Assembly: GCA_907163375.1 (NCBI GenBank)
Contig: CAJQUW010014274.1
Coordinates: 62,001-126,000, forward strand
Source: Prostheceraeus crozeri
Lineage: Eukaryota; Platyhelminthes; Polycladida; Euryleptidae
Reading direction: 5' to 3'
Length of the DNA stretch: 64,000 bases
The stretch's first letter is position 1, and every line of letters starts with the position of its first letter. The notes under the pieces are model-generated. The model did not search any database. It was not told where the DNA came from and was given only the letters and a program-made list of their open reading frames with translations. Shown piece by piece: positions 47,434 through 58,420 of this stretch. Position numbers and translations under genes: made by a program.

Positions 47434-49809
47434 CTACGGATTAAACGAGTTTAAAATGTAACGATCAGGAGGTTGAACACAGCGTTGAGGATATCTCCGA
47501 GTTTGAGCACTTTGGCCCACTGGGGCTCCACCGATCGGATGTCCTGAAATCGATCCACTTCCCCGCAATTTTGACAAGCGTGACACATGCCATGGGCAAC
47601 CATCGCCGAGCAGGTAGGTATGAGTACCCAAACGACCAGATATAGTTCTGACAAGAGTTCTCGAATTCGGAAGAAGAACACGTACCCGCTCACCCTGGTG
47701 ATATACAGGATGTCGGTAACGAACAGTTCGGTAAGTTTCGGTCCTCCTCCTTTGTCGATCCAATTGAAGATTTGGTTCCTGAATGGGCGTTTCCTTCAGA
47801 GTCGGTAGGAAGAGGTTTCGGTTCGTTCTCATTTGCCTACCGTGTAGGAGAGCTGAAGGTGTCAATCCGGTATGAGTGTGAGGAGTCGAACGATAATTAG
47901 CAAGGAATTTCTGTACGTATGAATACCATTTGATACCATGGGATACACCGATTTCCAGTTGAGACTTCAATGTGCGATGGAATCGCTCTATCAACCCATT
48001 TGCTTGGGCATGAAAAACTGGGGTTCGATGGTGACGTATGTCGTGGGAAGCAAGGTATGATTCAAACTCCGTAGACGTCAGCTGAGGGCCATTGTCCGAC
48101 ACAATGGTTTTCGGGAATCCTTCTATGGCAAATAGATCAGACAGAATGTTAATAATACGCTCACTGGTTATGTCCGAGACGAAATACACGAAAGGGAACT
48201 TCGAATGATAGTCCATGATTGTAACTGCATAACGTTTCGCAGAAGGCAGGTAAGCCATAGGTCCTACGATGTCCATACCGATCGTATGCCATGGAGAATC
48301 TGGAGAATCTGTCGGTATCACCGTAGCGGAAAAGAATTTGGCTGTTTTCTTGGACGATGCACACGTGTTGCATTGAGTGATGTAATCACGAATATCTTTG
48401 TTGATTGAAGGCCACCAGAAGTCCATTGAGATTTGGTCTACCTTTCGATTGATTCCTTGATGGGATTCATGCGCTATTTCGATAATCCTTCGTCGCAACG
48501 CTTGTGGAGGAACAAGCCGATCTGGGCCACGAAACACCAATCCATCACTGATTGAGAGTTCATGTTTCACGGCCTGGAATGGCGCCATTGATGTAGTTTC
48601 TTCCGTTGTCAATGATTGGCCTTTCAGGAATTTCTGAAGAACAAGAACCTCTCTGTCGACCCGTACATGTTTCTTAAAATCAGAAGAAGAAATAGTCCCT
48701 GTAGTGAAAATCGAGTTGATCGTAATAAGCTCCTGTGAAGAGGTGTCTAAAGAGTTCGTTTTTGAATCGTCACCAGAAAGACTAGCTCTCGAAAGAAAAT
48801 CTGCAATACAGTTTTCAGAACCTTTACAATAATGAATGTTGTAAGTGAACGGAAGAAGATTTGTAACACAACGAGCGATACGCAAATTGACTTGAAGGGT
48901 ATCACGTTTCGTGAAGATGGAAACTAAAGGTTTGTGATCGGTTTGAATATCAAATGTACGTCCCCATAGAAATATTTTCCAACGCTTGACAGCAAAAGAT
49001 ATCGCTAAGGCTTCTTTCTCAATAACAGAATACGAACGTTCTGCCGGAGTTAGCGTACGAGAAGCAAAGGCTATCACTTTTTGTTTATTATGTTCGTCAT
49101 ACTGTAAGAGAACGCAACCCAATCCTGTATCACTTGCATCGGTTTGTACTTCAGTACGTACTTTCAAATCTGGATTGAAGATTGAAAGTGTAGTTTTTTC
49201 AGTAACAACCTGCTTCAGCCTATCATAAGCATCCTGAGTATGACTATCCCATGTCCAAGGAACGTTCTTCCTAGTAAGACGGAGTAATGGTTCGGCCAAG
49301 TCTGAGTATAATGGAATGAATTTTGCGTAATAACTGATTAGTCCAAGGAAGGATTTTACTTCAGAAGAAGATTTCAACGGAGGCGAATTGACTATAGCTT
49401 CAACCTTATTCGGATCTGGCTCGATGCCATTTTTTGAAATAACGTGACCCATGAAACGTAATGTGTCGCGAGAAATCTGCGATTTTGCTTTGTTGATGTG
49501 GAATCCTGCGGCTTCTATCTTGCTAAGAACCGTGTGTAATCTTTGATCGTGTTGTTCCTGGGTATTTCCTGCTATAATTATGTCATCGAGATAACACTGA
49601 ACTCCAGGCATGTCACCTACAATAGTCATCATCAACTTTTGAAACACTCCTGGAGCGGAAGCAAGTCCGTAAGGAACTTTTTTGAACCTATACAATCCAT
49701 CTTGGGTGACAAAGGTAGTAATGTGTCTACTACTTTCATGCAGAGGTAGCTGTAGAAAAGCATTTTGCAAATCTAAAACTGAGAACTTCGAACAGTCTCG
49801 CACTTTCAA
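47434..49809 (-). pseudogene. Gypsy pol part: RT, RNase H, integrase
   Basis: RT blocks are SVLDLQNAFLQLPL, VPYGLASAPGVFQ and QCYLDDIIIAG (YLDD catalytic box near residue 78). The RNase H start is TDASDTGLGCVLLQY (about 225) with DHKPLVSIF. The integrase has an H..H...C..C zinc part (HESHQGINRK, CNTCASSKK; about 460-505), then DIVGPM, VSDNGPQLTS and LIERFHRTLK for the DDE triad, and a C-terminal basic part. It is the back part of a single-polyprotein element. Broken element (about one break). Confidence 0.95.
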
Positions 49810-51323
49810 GAAAATTTCTTCAAGAAAGGTAAAGGATAACCATCAATAATGATAGCTTTATTCACATCTCTCAAGTCTAAACAGAGTCGTACCTTTCCAT
49901 TAGGCTTTTGTACTACTACAAGGTTTGAAACCCATTCACTTTCATCAACCTTTTCTATGATATCTTTTTGCTCCATTTGGTTAAGTTCTTGTTTCACTTT
50001 ATCTCTAAGTGCTAATGGAATTCTGCGAATTTTCTGTTTTACTGGAATGATATCATCTCGAAGCGCTACTTTGTGATTGAATTTAGGCTTACAATTAGCA
50101 GATACGGAGTTAACCTGCCAGAGAGTGTAAACATGCAAGTTTTCGAATGCCTTCAGACCTAATAGAGCCTTTCCACTTTCGGTAACAATCACTGTTTCAA
50201 AAGTATTTCTGTTATTCCATGACAGTTTCATTTCAATCTGACCTAACACCTTAATGTTTCCTCCGGAATAATCAAATATTTGGTCATTGCATCTCTTCAG
50301 GTCTCTAGTAGTGAAATGTTTCAGAAAATCAACTTTCGGAAGAATCGTAATCGGAGTACCTGTATCGATCACATAAGTGAATTTAGGAGAACAACTTATG
50401 CTACTCGCATTACGTTTGTCAGTAGTAACTTCAATTGTGCGAAATTCAGTAGCGGAATTGGATAAGGAATTGATATGGTAAACATTTTTAGACGAAGTGT
50501 GAAAACACACGCGAGAGAAATGATTTTTCCTTCCGCAATTCATGCAATCTTTCCCGATAGCCGGGCAATTAAGGCTATTCGCAACATGATCGTACGCACC
50601 GCACCTAAAACAATAGCGTTCGCTAAAACTTCTTTGGTGTCTTGCATCATTACGCTTAGTATTACTAGAAAAAGAATTCTGTTTCTTAGATTCTTTAAGA
50701 AAAGAAGACCTACCCTGTGTATGAGGTTTCTCAGAAAGGCAAAGCTTATTCACAGATAAGTCAGAACTATCATGTACAGGTCGAATGAGGTTATTGTTGT
50801 TCAGCTCACCTTGTATCGTTTCAATGCGACGGGCAATTTCCAACGCTGACTGTACCGACGTTGGTTGCTCTAATATCAGTTTCTCTTTGATCGTATCAGT
50901 CGCACCAAGGATCAATTTATCTTTCATTAAATCGTCTTTCATAGTACCGTAGTCACATTTCGATGCGAGAAGCGATAGTTCAGCGAAGTACTCAACAATC
51001 GATTCTGTAGGATGTTGTCGACGATTGTTGAAATTCTGTCTTGCAATCGTGACAGAAGGAGCCGATGGAAATAATGAACGTAGAAGTTTGTAAACATCCG
51101 AAACACACGAAGTTGAGCCTGCGGCGGAAAGTAATTTTCTGCAGGATGGTCCGAGAATGTTCAACACAATCGCAGTTCGGCGTGATTCGGTAAATTTGTC
51201 TGCAGCAATAGCAGCAAGGTAAAGCTCTAACTCCTCGATGTAGAATTCTGTATCTTGAATAGGTGAACTTGATGTAGTCAGAAAGTTTGCAGGTGGTCGA
51301 ATACTTCCGAGCTGGGTCGCCAT
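49806..51323 (-). pseudogene. Gypsy gag, protease and start of RT
   Basis: The likely start (ATG at 51323) overlaps the LTR edge. A gag capsid-like helical part (about residues 1-150) is followed by two knuckles CFRCGAYDHVANSLNC and CMNCGRKNHFSRVC, protease VIDTGTPITILP, and the RT approach EWVSNLVVVQKPNGKVRLCLDLR. The paired knuckles and one-polyprotein layout suggest a Mag/SURL-like clade, which is an inference. Confidence 0.9.
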
Positions 51324-51500
51324 GTTGTAATAGGAGTCAGAGTTAGAACGCACAGTAAGCAGACATCTTTATTCGCAGGCTCGTATGAGGTGTATCATCG
51401 TACATACAGCGTCAGACAACCGGGCGTAAGCGCACACACGATTCGTCTCTCTTCGTCCAATGAGAGCACTCGTATCTCCAAGGGAAATCCTATCTCAACA
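51323..51500 (-). repeat. 5' LTR
   Basis: 178 bp, identical to 47127-47304. As the element reads on the minus strand, this is the upstream LTR. Confidence 0.95.
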
Positions 51501-51505
51501 CATAT
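51501..51505. repeat. 5-bp target-site duplication CATAT, right
   Basis: Matches 47122-47126. Confidence 0.9.
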
Positions 51506-52190
51506 ATAAAATACTAGAAATAATAGTAGACATGCACATTTCAGGCCCTACATGTTTCATATGTCGATATCCATGGAAATGACATTATACACTCTCTTCA
51601 AGATTTGAAAGAAATTGGTGGTGCCATCATAGAAAAATATCAACAGTTTCCTGACAATTATTCCATTTTTCAATCATTTAATTAAATTTGATGGCAAAAA
51701 TCAGCCAGTTAACAACGACGCAAAACTGTGATATACAGACTTTATTATTGGGTATCTCCGGTGACGTTGCATTTCCATTTTATTGAGAGATGATTGTAAT
51801 CAGAGTTTATGAGAGCTGATGATAATCCTTTTGATATGCATGAGTTCAAAAAATTGTACGGGTGAAGACACCGCACATTGAAATCACCATGCAATTAAAA
51901 CAGCCTTTTACGACAGTTACTCATAAGCCGATCCTGCCTATTGCAAGATTTTTCTTTCATTAAACTTAGTAAGTGCAAAAAAATCATTTGTTTGGATAAC
52001 CAAACAAATATTACCCAGGCATTTGATAAACGTTTTCTAAATTTCGAACAATTCGTTAAAGTCGACTTACATACAAAATGTAACAAATATTTGTTAGGTA
52101 TCTGTTACACATTTCTTAAATTTGTCAAATTTCCAAAACGTTTGTTAAACTATTCAAATCATGTAAATTTTCCAAGTAAATATCAAATGT
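51506..52190. other. Non-coding host DNA with AAATTT-type repeat
   Basis: From about 51990 the sequence has many variants of tttgataaacgttttctaaa and caaatgtttggtaaag, the same style of degenerate repeat as 43375-43640. No gene. Confidence 0.45.
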
Positions 52191-52700
52191 TTGGTAAAGT
52201 TGACAAGTTTTTTTTCTCGGGTACACCTGACACAGTGTGTGAGCCTTTTTGGCAATCTCGACTTTTGGTCAGCCTTTTGGGGAGAGAGCTTTCTTGGGTT
52301 GATCAGACAACATTTTAGGGGCCAAAAGTATTTATTGAGTCAAGCGGTTGACCGAGTCAACGAAATTCACAATAGTCCATTTTATTCACATCCATCAATG
52401 ACCCCCAATCTGAAGAACATCCATGATTCAATTTATCTGACGGATATATGCGTGGCTTCAGTTACAGCCCTTCTGGGAGAGGATAAGGGCTTTGCCATCC
52501 CATTGGTGTTCATGAACGATTTATATGACTGGCCTCTTCCGTCACGAAGACATAGCATAGGTATTTATTGTAAAGTTGATGGACCATCAGTGACAGTTCA
52601 TTTAAAGCGAAAATACATTGCCTATATCTGTCACGGAAATGAAGATCAGTTGGTAGTTTTTCCATTATGTTCCAATAAATGCCACGGTAATGAATGTTGA
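52191..52700 (+). CDS. Doubtful unrecognised frame
   Basis: A 169-codon plus frame without a strong start. The centre (RGQKYLLSQAVDRVNEIH, then IYLTDICVASVTALLGEDKG, and LYDWPLPSRRHSIGIYCKVD) reads like real protein, perhaps a fragment of a transposon or host exon. No family is recognised and the front overlaps a repeat. Confidence 0.25.
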   Translation: MVKLTSFFSRVHLTQCVSLFGNLDFWSAFWGESFLGLIRQHFRGQKYLLSQAVDRVNEIHNSPFYSHPSMTPNLKNIHDSIYLTDICVASVTALLGEDKGFAIPLVFMNDLYDWPLPSRRHSIGIYCKVDGPSVTVHLKRKYIAYICHGNEDQLVVFPLCSNKCHGNEC

Positions 52701-53151
52701 CTAACTTGGTGTGGTTGTATCCTTTAATCCTTTTTGTCATCATATCAGGTTAGTATACTTCGCATGACACTTTTCCAGAGATGGAACCGGTTTACCGGTA
52801 CCGGTACACCGGTAATACTGGAACCGGTGTAGGTCACCGGTACTAGTAAACTCTGCCAAGCATTGCAATAAACATATGACGAGACAATGCAGGTGTTGTG
52901 GAGCACCTAACACGATTCCACAGCGATCTAAAAGCTTCCTTCAAGCCAACGTCAACCATATCCAATGCCTGCCTTATGGGAAAGTACAGGAACACTTAGA
53001 TCAAGTGTGATTGGCTACGAATAGCGATCAGACAACAACAGCGTAAAACAACTGATGTTTTGTGGCTATTGCCTGTCTGAGTCCGTCTGTGACTACGCAT
53101 TCATTACTTGCCTATATTGTCGTCGTGCAACTCGAGTGTCGTGTCCTCGTA

Positions 53152-53847
53152 GTCCGGCAGCCAGAACGAGTTTCTGCAGGGAACAAGGCCGAAAGTGAGA
53201 CTTTCACAGAATGATGTACTCCCTATGCCTACTACAAATCGGCACGTCTGCCGAGTTCTAGTGAGTTCCTCTTCTTGTCAGACAGGATCAAAGAAAAACA
53301 CATGCAAATCCAATGGGACGCAGATTGCAGTTTTTGGCTAAAATGAAATTTTGTGTGTTTTCTCTGATTAAACGAAAAGTACTTAACCCAGAGTTATAAT
53401 GTTTGGCATGGAATGTCATCAGGTCATTTCCTGATACTTGCCAATGCATGTGAGAATATGGTTGAATGTGGATAAAGTAGCTCAAAATGTTTGTGTTTGC
53501 CGACATTAAGAGGCTCGCCAAATCTAAATGGGTTTAGCTATATAGACAGGGGTGTATGAAAATGAAAGGAAATGACCTGATGACATTCCATGCCAAACAT
53601 TATAACTCTGGGTTAAGTACTTTTCGTTTAATCAGAGAAAACATACAAAATTTCATTTTAGCCAAAAACTGCAATCTGCGTCCCATTGGATTTACATGTG
53701 TTTTTCTTTGATCCTGTCTGACAAGAAGAGGAACTCACTAGAACTCGGCAGACGTGCCGATTTGTAGTAGGCATAGGGAGTACATCATTCTGTGAAAGTC
53801 TCACTTTCGGCCTTGTTCCGTGCAGAAACTCGTTCTGGCTGCCGGAC
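53152..53847. repeat. 280-bp-arm inverted repeat inside the hAT element
   Basis: Arms 53152-53431 and 53568-53847 are near-identical complements separated by 136 bp. They lie between the left end and the transposase. A transcript across them would fold into a long duplex. Confidence 0.92.
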
Positions 53848-53896
53848 TATCGTGCGTGACTAAATTTCGTCACTTTCTTGATCAATTCGCAGTGCA

Positions 53897-56072
53897 ATGG
53901 AACTGACTGCTGATATTATTCGCTCAAAAGTTAAACCTGGTGATTTCCTGAGAAAGCGCAAAGAATCGCCGTGTGATCAAAGACTATGTAATATTCAAAG
54001 ACTGAAAACTCTCCTATCTCTGTATGTTAAGGTTGTGGAAACAACTTATTTGTCCTCAACGAAGATATCGGATAATTTTAATACATTAGAAGATGGGAGC
54101 TACCATGGATATTCTTGTACGCATCATAGATATATACCGTTTCCAAATTTTCTACGAGTTTACAGTCTTTATATCTTCCACTGTCTTTGCGTGTGATGTA
54201 TTGTTTACGAAATCAAGGATGGGCAAACCTCTGACATATTTGGATGGGCAGTGTGCAATGGATGCTTTACTGGCCTTCGTACTCGCAGTAAGAGAAATGG
54301 AGTGTGGCGCAATCAAGGTGTAACTTCTCTTAGAATACATGCCTCATCATGTTTCAAACTAAAGCGTATAAGTGATGGTGTATCTGATTATTCTAAAACT
54401 GACGAAGGAGACACTTCAAGATGTGAACAATCAATGACCCCTGCTTCAGATAGACAATCACAAAGCATCAAATCATTTTTATATAATAAAAAGCCACTAC
54501 CTATCGATTTGAAAGAAAAATTGAAGACAGCTAAACTGAAGTATATTGTTGGAGAACATCAATCATTTCAAAGTATCGAGAGCAAGCATATTCACCATCT
54601 ACTAAATATTGGAATCGAAATTGGAACACGAATGGGAAAAATTAACATCGAGGATGTTCTATATGGAAGAAAGACTGTTCAAGAATAAATGCACATGCAA
54701 TTCAAATCTTTAGTTTGTCGACTGAAAGAGATCATTGGACAGTGCGCTGCTGTGGGTGAATTATCCATTACTACGGACATGTGGTCCGATCGCTTCGCTA
54801 GGCGTAGCTTCCTTGATGTCAGTGCATTTTGGATTAGTGATTCTTGGAGCCTTCAGCACGTCACAGTTTGAGCATGACAGTCATACCGCTGAAAATATCT
54901 ATCACGAGCTAACAGACATATTTTCCGAATTTGGTCTACAAATCAGTGACGTGCCAATAACGACTGACGCTGGATCAAATTTTGTTTCAGCTTTGAAAGA
55001 ATGTCTACGATACCAATGCGCGGAACATAGATTAAATACTGTCTTAACAAACTCGTACGATCAAGTCAAAAAGACATCACCTGAATTTGAAGTTTTCGAT
55101 AGAGCTTGTCATGATCTTGTTGCCCATGTAAAAAGAACAACTGGAATTCAAGATAAGTTGCCATTGACACTGAAAAGTGCTTCTACAACTCGAGCATGGA
55201 GATCAAATTTCTCATTTTTTGATTCATTGAATAGAAGTTACGATGAACTCCGTGATGCCTTGACTGCACGAAAGGAGGACAAGAGACTCATCAATCTATC
55301 GCAAATTTATCTACATTCACTCTCTGAACTTTATTCGTGTCTGACACAATATTTTGATACACTTGAGCATGTTAAAATCCCGACTCTACAAAACGTTATT
55401 CCCACATATTATGGAATAGTTAACTTCTGTATTGATGATGAGTCAGACAATGACTTTGTAAAATCATTGAAAATGAATATACGTAATGGAATGAACGAAA
55501 AATACTGGCCTATTGTGACACCAGTTGCTAAACTCGCGACAACGCTGGATCCAACATTTCGCAATCTGGAGAAATTGATAGCTATTGAAAGAGAACGGAA
55601 AGAAATTTTGAAGGATGTTAAAAGTGCTTTGAAAATTCTTGTCAATGCTGCTAACACAGATAAAGAGTTGCCAAGTGATGGAGATGATACCCATGAGGAA
55701 ATTGAGCCTCCATTTAAGCGGGCAAAGAATTATCCATTTGCTATTTTTCGAAAACCTAAAGTACTAAGACCATCCAAATCAGGTAAGCTTGATTGGGAGA
55801 GGGAGTGGCGTACTTATCTCCAGGGGAGCGAAAGCGAGGATTTGTTTGTAAGGGATGAAAATCCATTATTATTTTGGAAAGCAAATGAAAAACTGTACCC
55901 AACTTTGTGCAAAGTTGATCGCAAGGTGCTGGTAATCCAAGCATCAAGATCGCAAAGTGAGCGCGTTTTCAGTGATGCAGGGTTGACCTTGACCGCGCCT
56001 CGAAACCGCTTAAAGTCTAAGCATCTCGAGGAGTTGGTCACCCTTAACAGTGCTCTAAAAGCAGGACTATAG
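53897..56072 (+). pseudogene. hAT transposase
   Basis: The front begins MELTADIIRSKVKPGD at 53897. A BED-type finger follows near 54225-54350 (FGWAVCNGC...TSLRIHASSC). The next frame ends at TAA 54686-54688 and continues in phase with ITTDMWSDRFARRSFLDVSAF (54765-54825), the first catalytic region. A frameshift near 54860 leads to the main frame (to 56072): SQFEHDSHTAENIYHEL, VPITTDAGSNFVSAL (second Asp), CAEHRLNTVL, and the C-terminal dimerisation domain LLFWKANEKLYPTL..VLVIQASRSQSERVFS..LTAPRNRLKSKHLEELVTL. So there is one stop and at least one frameshift; an intron between 54000 and 54220 is also possible. Confidence 0.88.
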
Positions 56073-56137
56073 TAATTTCACAATTCACATGTTGACATTT
56101 GCACTTTGATTTCAGGAAAAAGTGGGCCTGAGTTTCT

Positions 56138-56967
56138 ATTCATCTTGTGAAGGAAGCCCAAAAAAATAGTTGATCTTTACTAGATTCCTCGATTTTTATT
56201 GCGAGGCCTTTCAGCCAGCACAGCCGGCTATCGTCAGGCGAATGACAGAAACACATTAGATGATTAACATCACTCATACTGCAATGATCAGACACAAATA
56301 ACACAATAGAAATACGAACGAGCAGAGGATAAAATTACATGACTTCAAAAGAAAAATAAGGCACGAAGATACTATCTACAAATACTGGAAAGTAACAGTA
56401 AAGAAAAGGAAGAAAATGATAAGGAAACCAAAAGTCACTGATATAATGCTTAGTTTTATTGGATGAGGACAGATGTCGAGTCCACCAGGCCTCTTTGATA
56501 ATCCTTTTTCGCCAGTTGCACTCCCGATCAATAACTTTCATCCCGTCGAAATTCACGTTGTGACCGGAGTCCCATGCATGGTAGGCAACCTCCGAACGCA
56601 GGACATCACAATCACGAATGACTTTGGCGTGTTCTTTCTTTCTTTCCTCCATGGTTCGCCCTAACTCCCCAACATAGCTCCACTCACAGTCCTGATGGGC
56701 ACATGGCAGCTGGTAAACCACTCCAAATTGTGTGGCAGGAGCAGGACGTTTCCTCACCAACTGACTCCTTTATGTGGTCGTAGGCCTCATCCCGACACGA
56801 ACCTCCACTTTCCGCAAAACACTCCTGATCCGCTCCGATATTACTGGCATGTAAGGGATCGAGCCGCTGAAGGTGTGATGCTCGGTGTGACTGAAAGGCC
56901 TCGCAATAAAAATCGAGGAATCTAGTAAAGATCAACTAGTTTTTTGGGCTTCCTTCACAAGATGAAT
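56138..56967 (-). mobile_element. Penelope-like element fragment with inverted terminal repeats
   Basis: 77-bp inverted repeats (56138-56214 and 56891-56967, one or two differences) enclose a minus-strand GIY-YIG coding segment. Penelope-like elements often end in such inverted pseudo-LTRs and carry a C-terminal GIY-YIG nuclease. The reverse transcriptase part is missing, so it is a short, non-autonomous or truncated copy inside the hAT element, hence younger than it. Confidence 0.75.
56335..56760 (-). pseudogene. GIY-YIG endonuclease domain of a Penelope-like element
   Basis: The frame shows GVVYQLPCAHQDCEWSYVG (the GIY...YIG core, with a Cys pair as in Penelope nucleases), GRTMEERKKEHAK with the conserved Arg and His, AYHAWDSGHNVNF, VIDRECNWRKRIIKEAWW with the catalytic Glu. 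Upstream in the same frame, after one in-frame stop (about 56765-56770), ISERIRSVLRKVEVRVGMRP matches the linker that precedes the nuclease in these elements. The RT is not present. Confidence 0.75.
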
Positions 56968-57353
56968 TTACACTTTGAGTTTTGTGTTTTTGAATAGATT
57001 TGATACAGTCGGATATTCCATTTTCCATGTATACTATTGATGCATGTACATGATTGCTGGCCAATGTAGTAATTTTTGCAATTACATGTAGGGCCTATAT
57101 GCTTGCTGTTAATTGCTATGATTGAGCTGAGTCAAAATGGTGACAATTTTTTAATGCAGTAACATCCTCGAACTAATGCAGCTACATGTACTAGTTTTCA
57201 GTTCATTCAAGGAGTTACACAAAAATAAGCAGTGAGGGACATGTTGTGTAAATCCATGCACTCGGAAAAGTTTACCGGTAGATACCGGTACCAGTAAAGG
57301 TCATCGGTATACCGGTAGCCAAAAATGCTACCGGTTCCATCTCTGCACTTTTC

Positions 57354-57947
57354 ATGATGCGTATTAATATTCTGTTATGAGCATGACTGTTGTTGACAGC
57401 TTGCAAACTGCTGATTATGCGTTTGTCTACTAGCTTAGTCAGATTAAATCGAGGTTGGTTTAGTTGAGAGGTCAAGTTTACACTATGTTTCTCAACATTT
57501 TTCTCCCTTGAGCTGATTATTGGCAGCCACTTTTTGTAGATTTTGTTGAATTGCTTGAATTTAAATGGTGTGGACCATTTGTTCATATGCGCATGTGTGT
57601 GCCATATCTCTCTTTCTTAGAGATGTTTACCTGCGCATGGAATCATATTTAGTGTTGTAGTTAAGAGCAAAGCGCCATGCTGCTTGAATATCGGAGTTGC
57701 CTTGGAAGAGACAATCGAGAAAATGTCATATAGAAATAAGTGAAATTTCTTAATTAATGTAAGTTAAAGAACACAAGAGACGCTTTCACATGTTTCGATC
57801 AGGAAAAATTACTGGCAAATTGAATCATGATAGCAAATAAGCATGGACATATGAGCGTTGCATCTATGCCTGCTTCACTTCCATACTTAGTGCATTTTTC
57901 TTATTAATCCGTGTTTCTTAAAATTAATAAATCATTCTTTTTTTCAG
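57354..57947. other. Non-coding host DNA, ending at a splice-acceptor-like site
   Basis: No gene. The stretch 57930-57947 is a T-rich tract ending in CAG, a good 3' splice site for the frame that follows. Confidence 0.4.
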
Positions 57948-58420
57948 GTAAAATTTGTGGTCTGCTTCAAAGATGATAGAAGTATCGTTGAAGTATTTCC
58001 CAGTGATATTCAACAAATCCACCAGGTTGACTTGAAGGCTTATCCTGATGTCTATGTGCTTTGAGATGGTTTGATTAACGCTGAAGCCAAAATTTTGCAA
58101 GCCGTACCTGAAAATGGATGGGATTCAAAAGATTTAATCAGAAAGCTGCGGGAACTTGTCCGGGAGAAAAACGCTAGCATTGAGACATTGATAAAGCAGT
58201 GCCCAATTGTTCAACCAAAGAGCAGAACACGGATGCAGCCACTGAATGTATGCTGATTGCACGAATGAATGTAGCTAAAAGTAAACTAACTTCGATGTCA
58301 TTTCAGAATTTCAATACGGAGTCCGACGATGAAGAATATCAACCAAAATTAAGTTCGTATCTCTTATCAAGGCCCACTAAAGTAGAAATTGAAAAATGTT
58401 GTAGTTCGAAAAAGACCTGA
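57948..58420 (+). pseudogene. Exon-like fragment of an unrecognised host gene
   Basis: After the CAG at 57945-57947 a frame reads VKFVVCFKDDRSIVEVFPSD then, past one in-frame TGA (58062-58064), NAEAKILQAVPENGWDSKDL. A second frame from about 58200 continues with STKEQNTDAATECMLIARMN and FNTESDDEEYQPKL. Orderly composition and the acceptor site suggest an old exon with one stop and a shift. No family recognised. Confidence 0.35.

Larger units (their letters stand above)
47127..51500 (-). mobile_element. Ty3/Gypsy LTR retrotransposon, nearly whole
   Basis: It is bounded by two identical 178-bp LTRs (TG...CA) and a 5-bp duplication. On the minus strand it encodes gag with two CCHC knuckles, aspartic protease, reverse transcriptase, RNase H and a DDE integrase, in Ty3/Gypsy order. 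A polypurine tract (AGGGGGAGGG) adjoins the 3' LTR at 47305-47314, and a TGGCGACC primer-site-like word adjoins the 5' LTR. The coding part looks broken (about one break). Identical LTRs mean a very recent insertion. Confidence 0.96.
52776..57345 (+). mobile_element. hAT DNA transposon
   Basis: Terminal inverted repeats CAGAGATGGAACCGGT (52776) and its complement (ending 57345) are flanked by a perfect 8-bp duplication CACTTTTC (52768-52775 and 57346-57353), the hAT hallmark. Subterminal ACCGGTA words repeat at both ends. It carries a hAT transposase (53897-56072, disrupted), a large internal foldback (53152-53847), and a Penelope-like insertion (56138-56967). It is non-autonomous now, judging from stops and a frameshift in the transposase. 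Confidence 0.95.
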
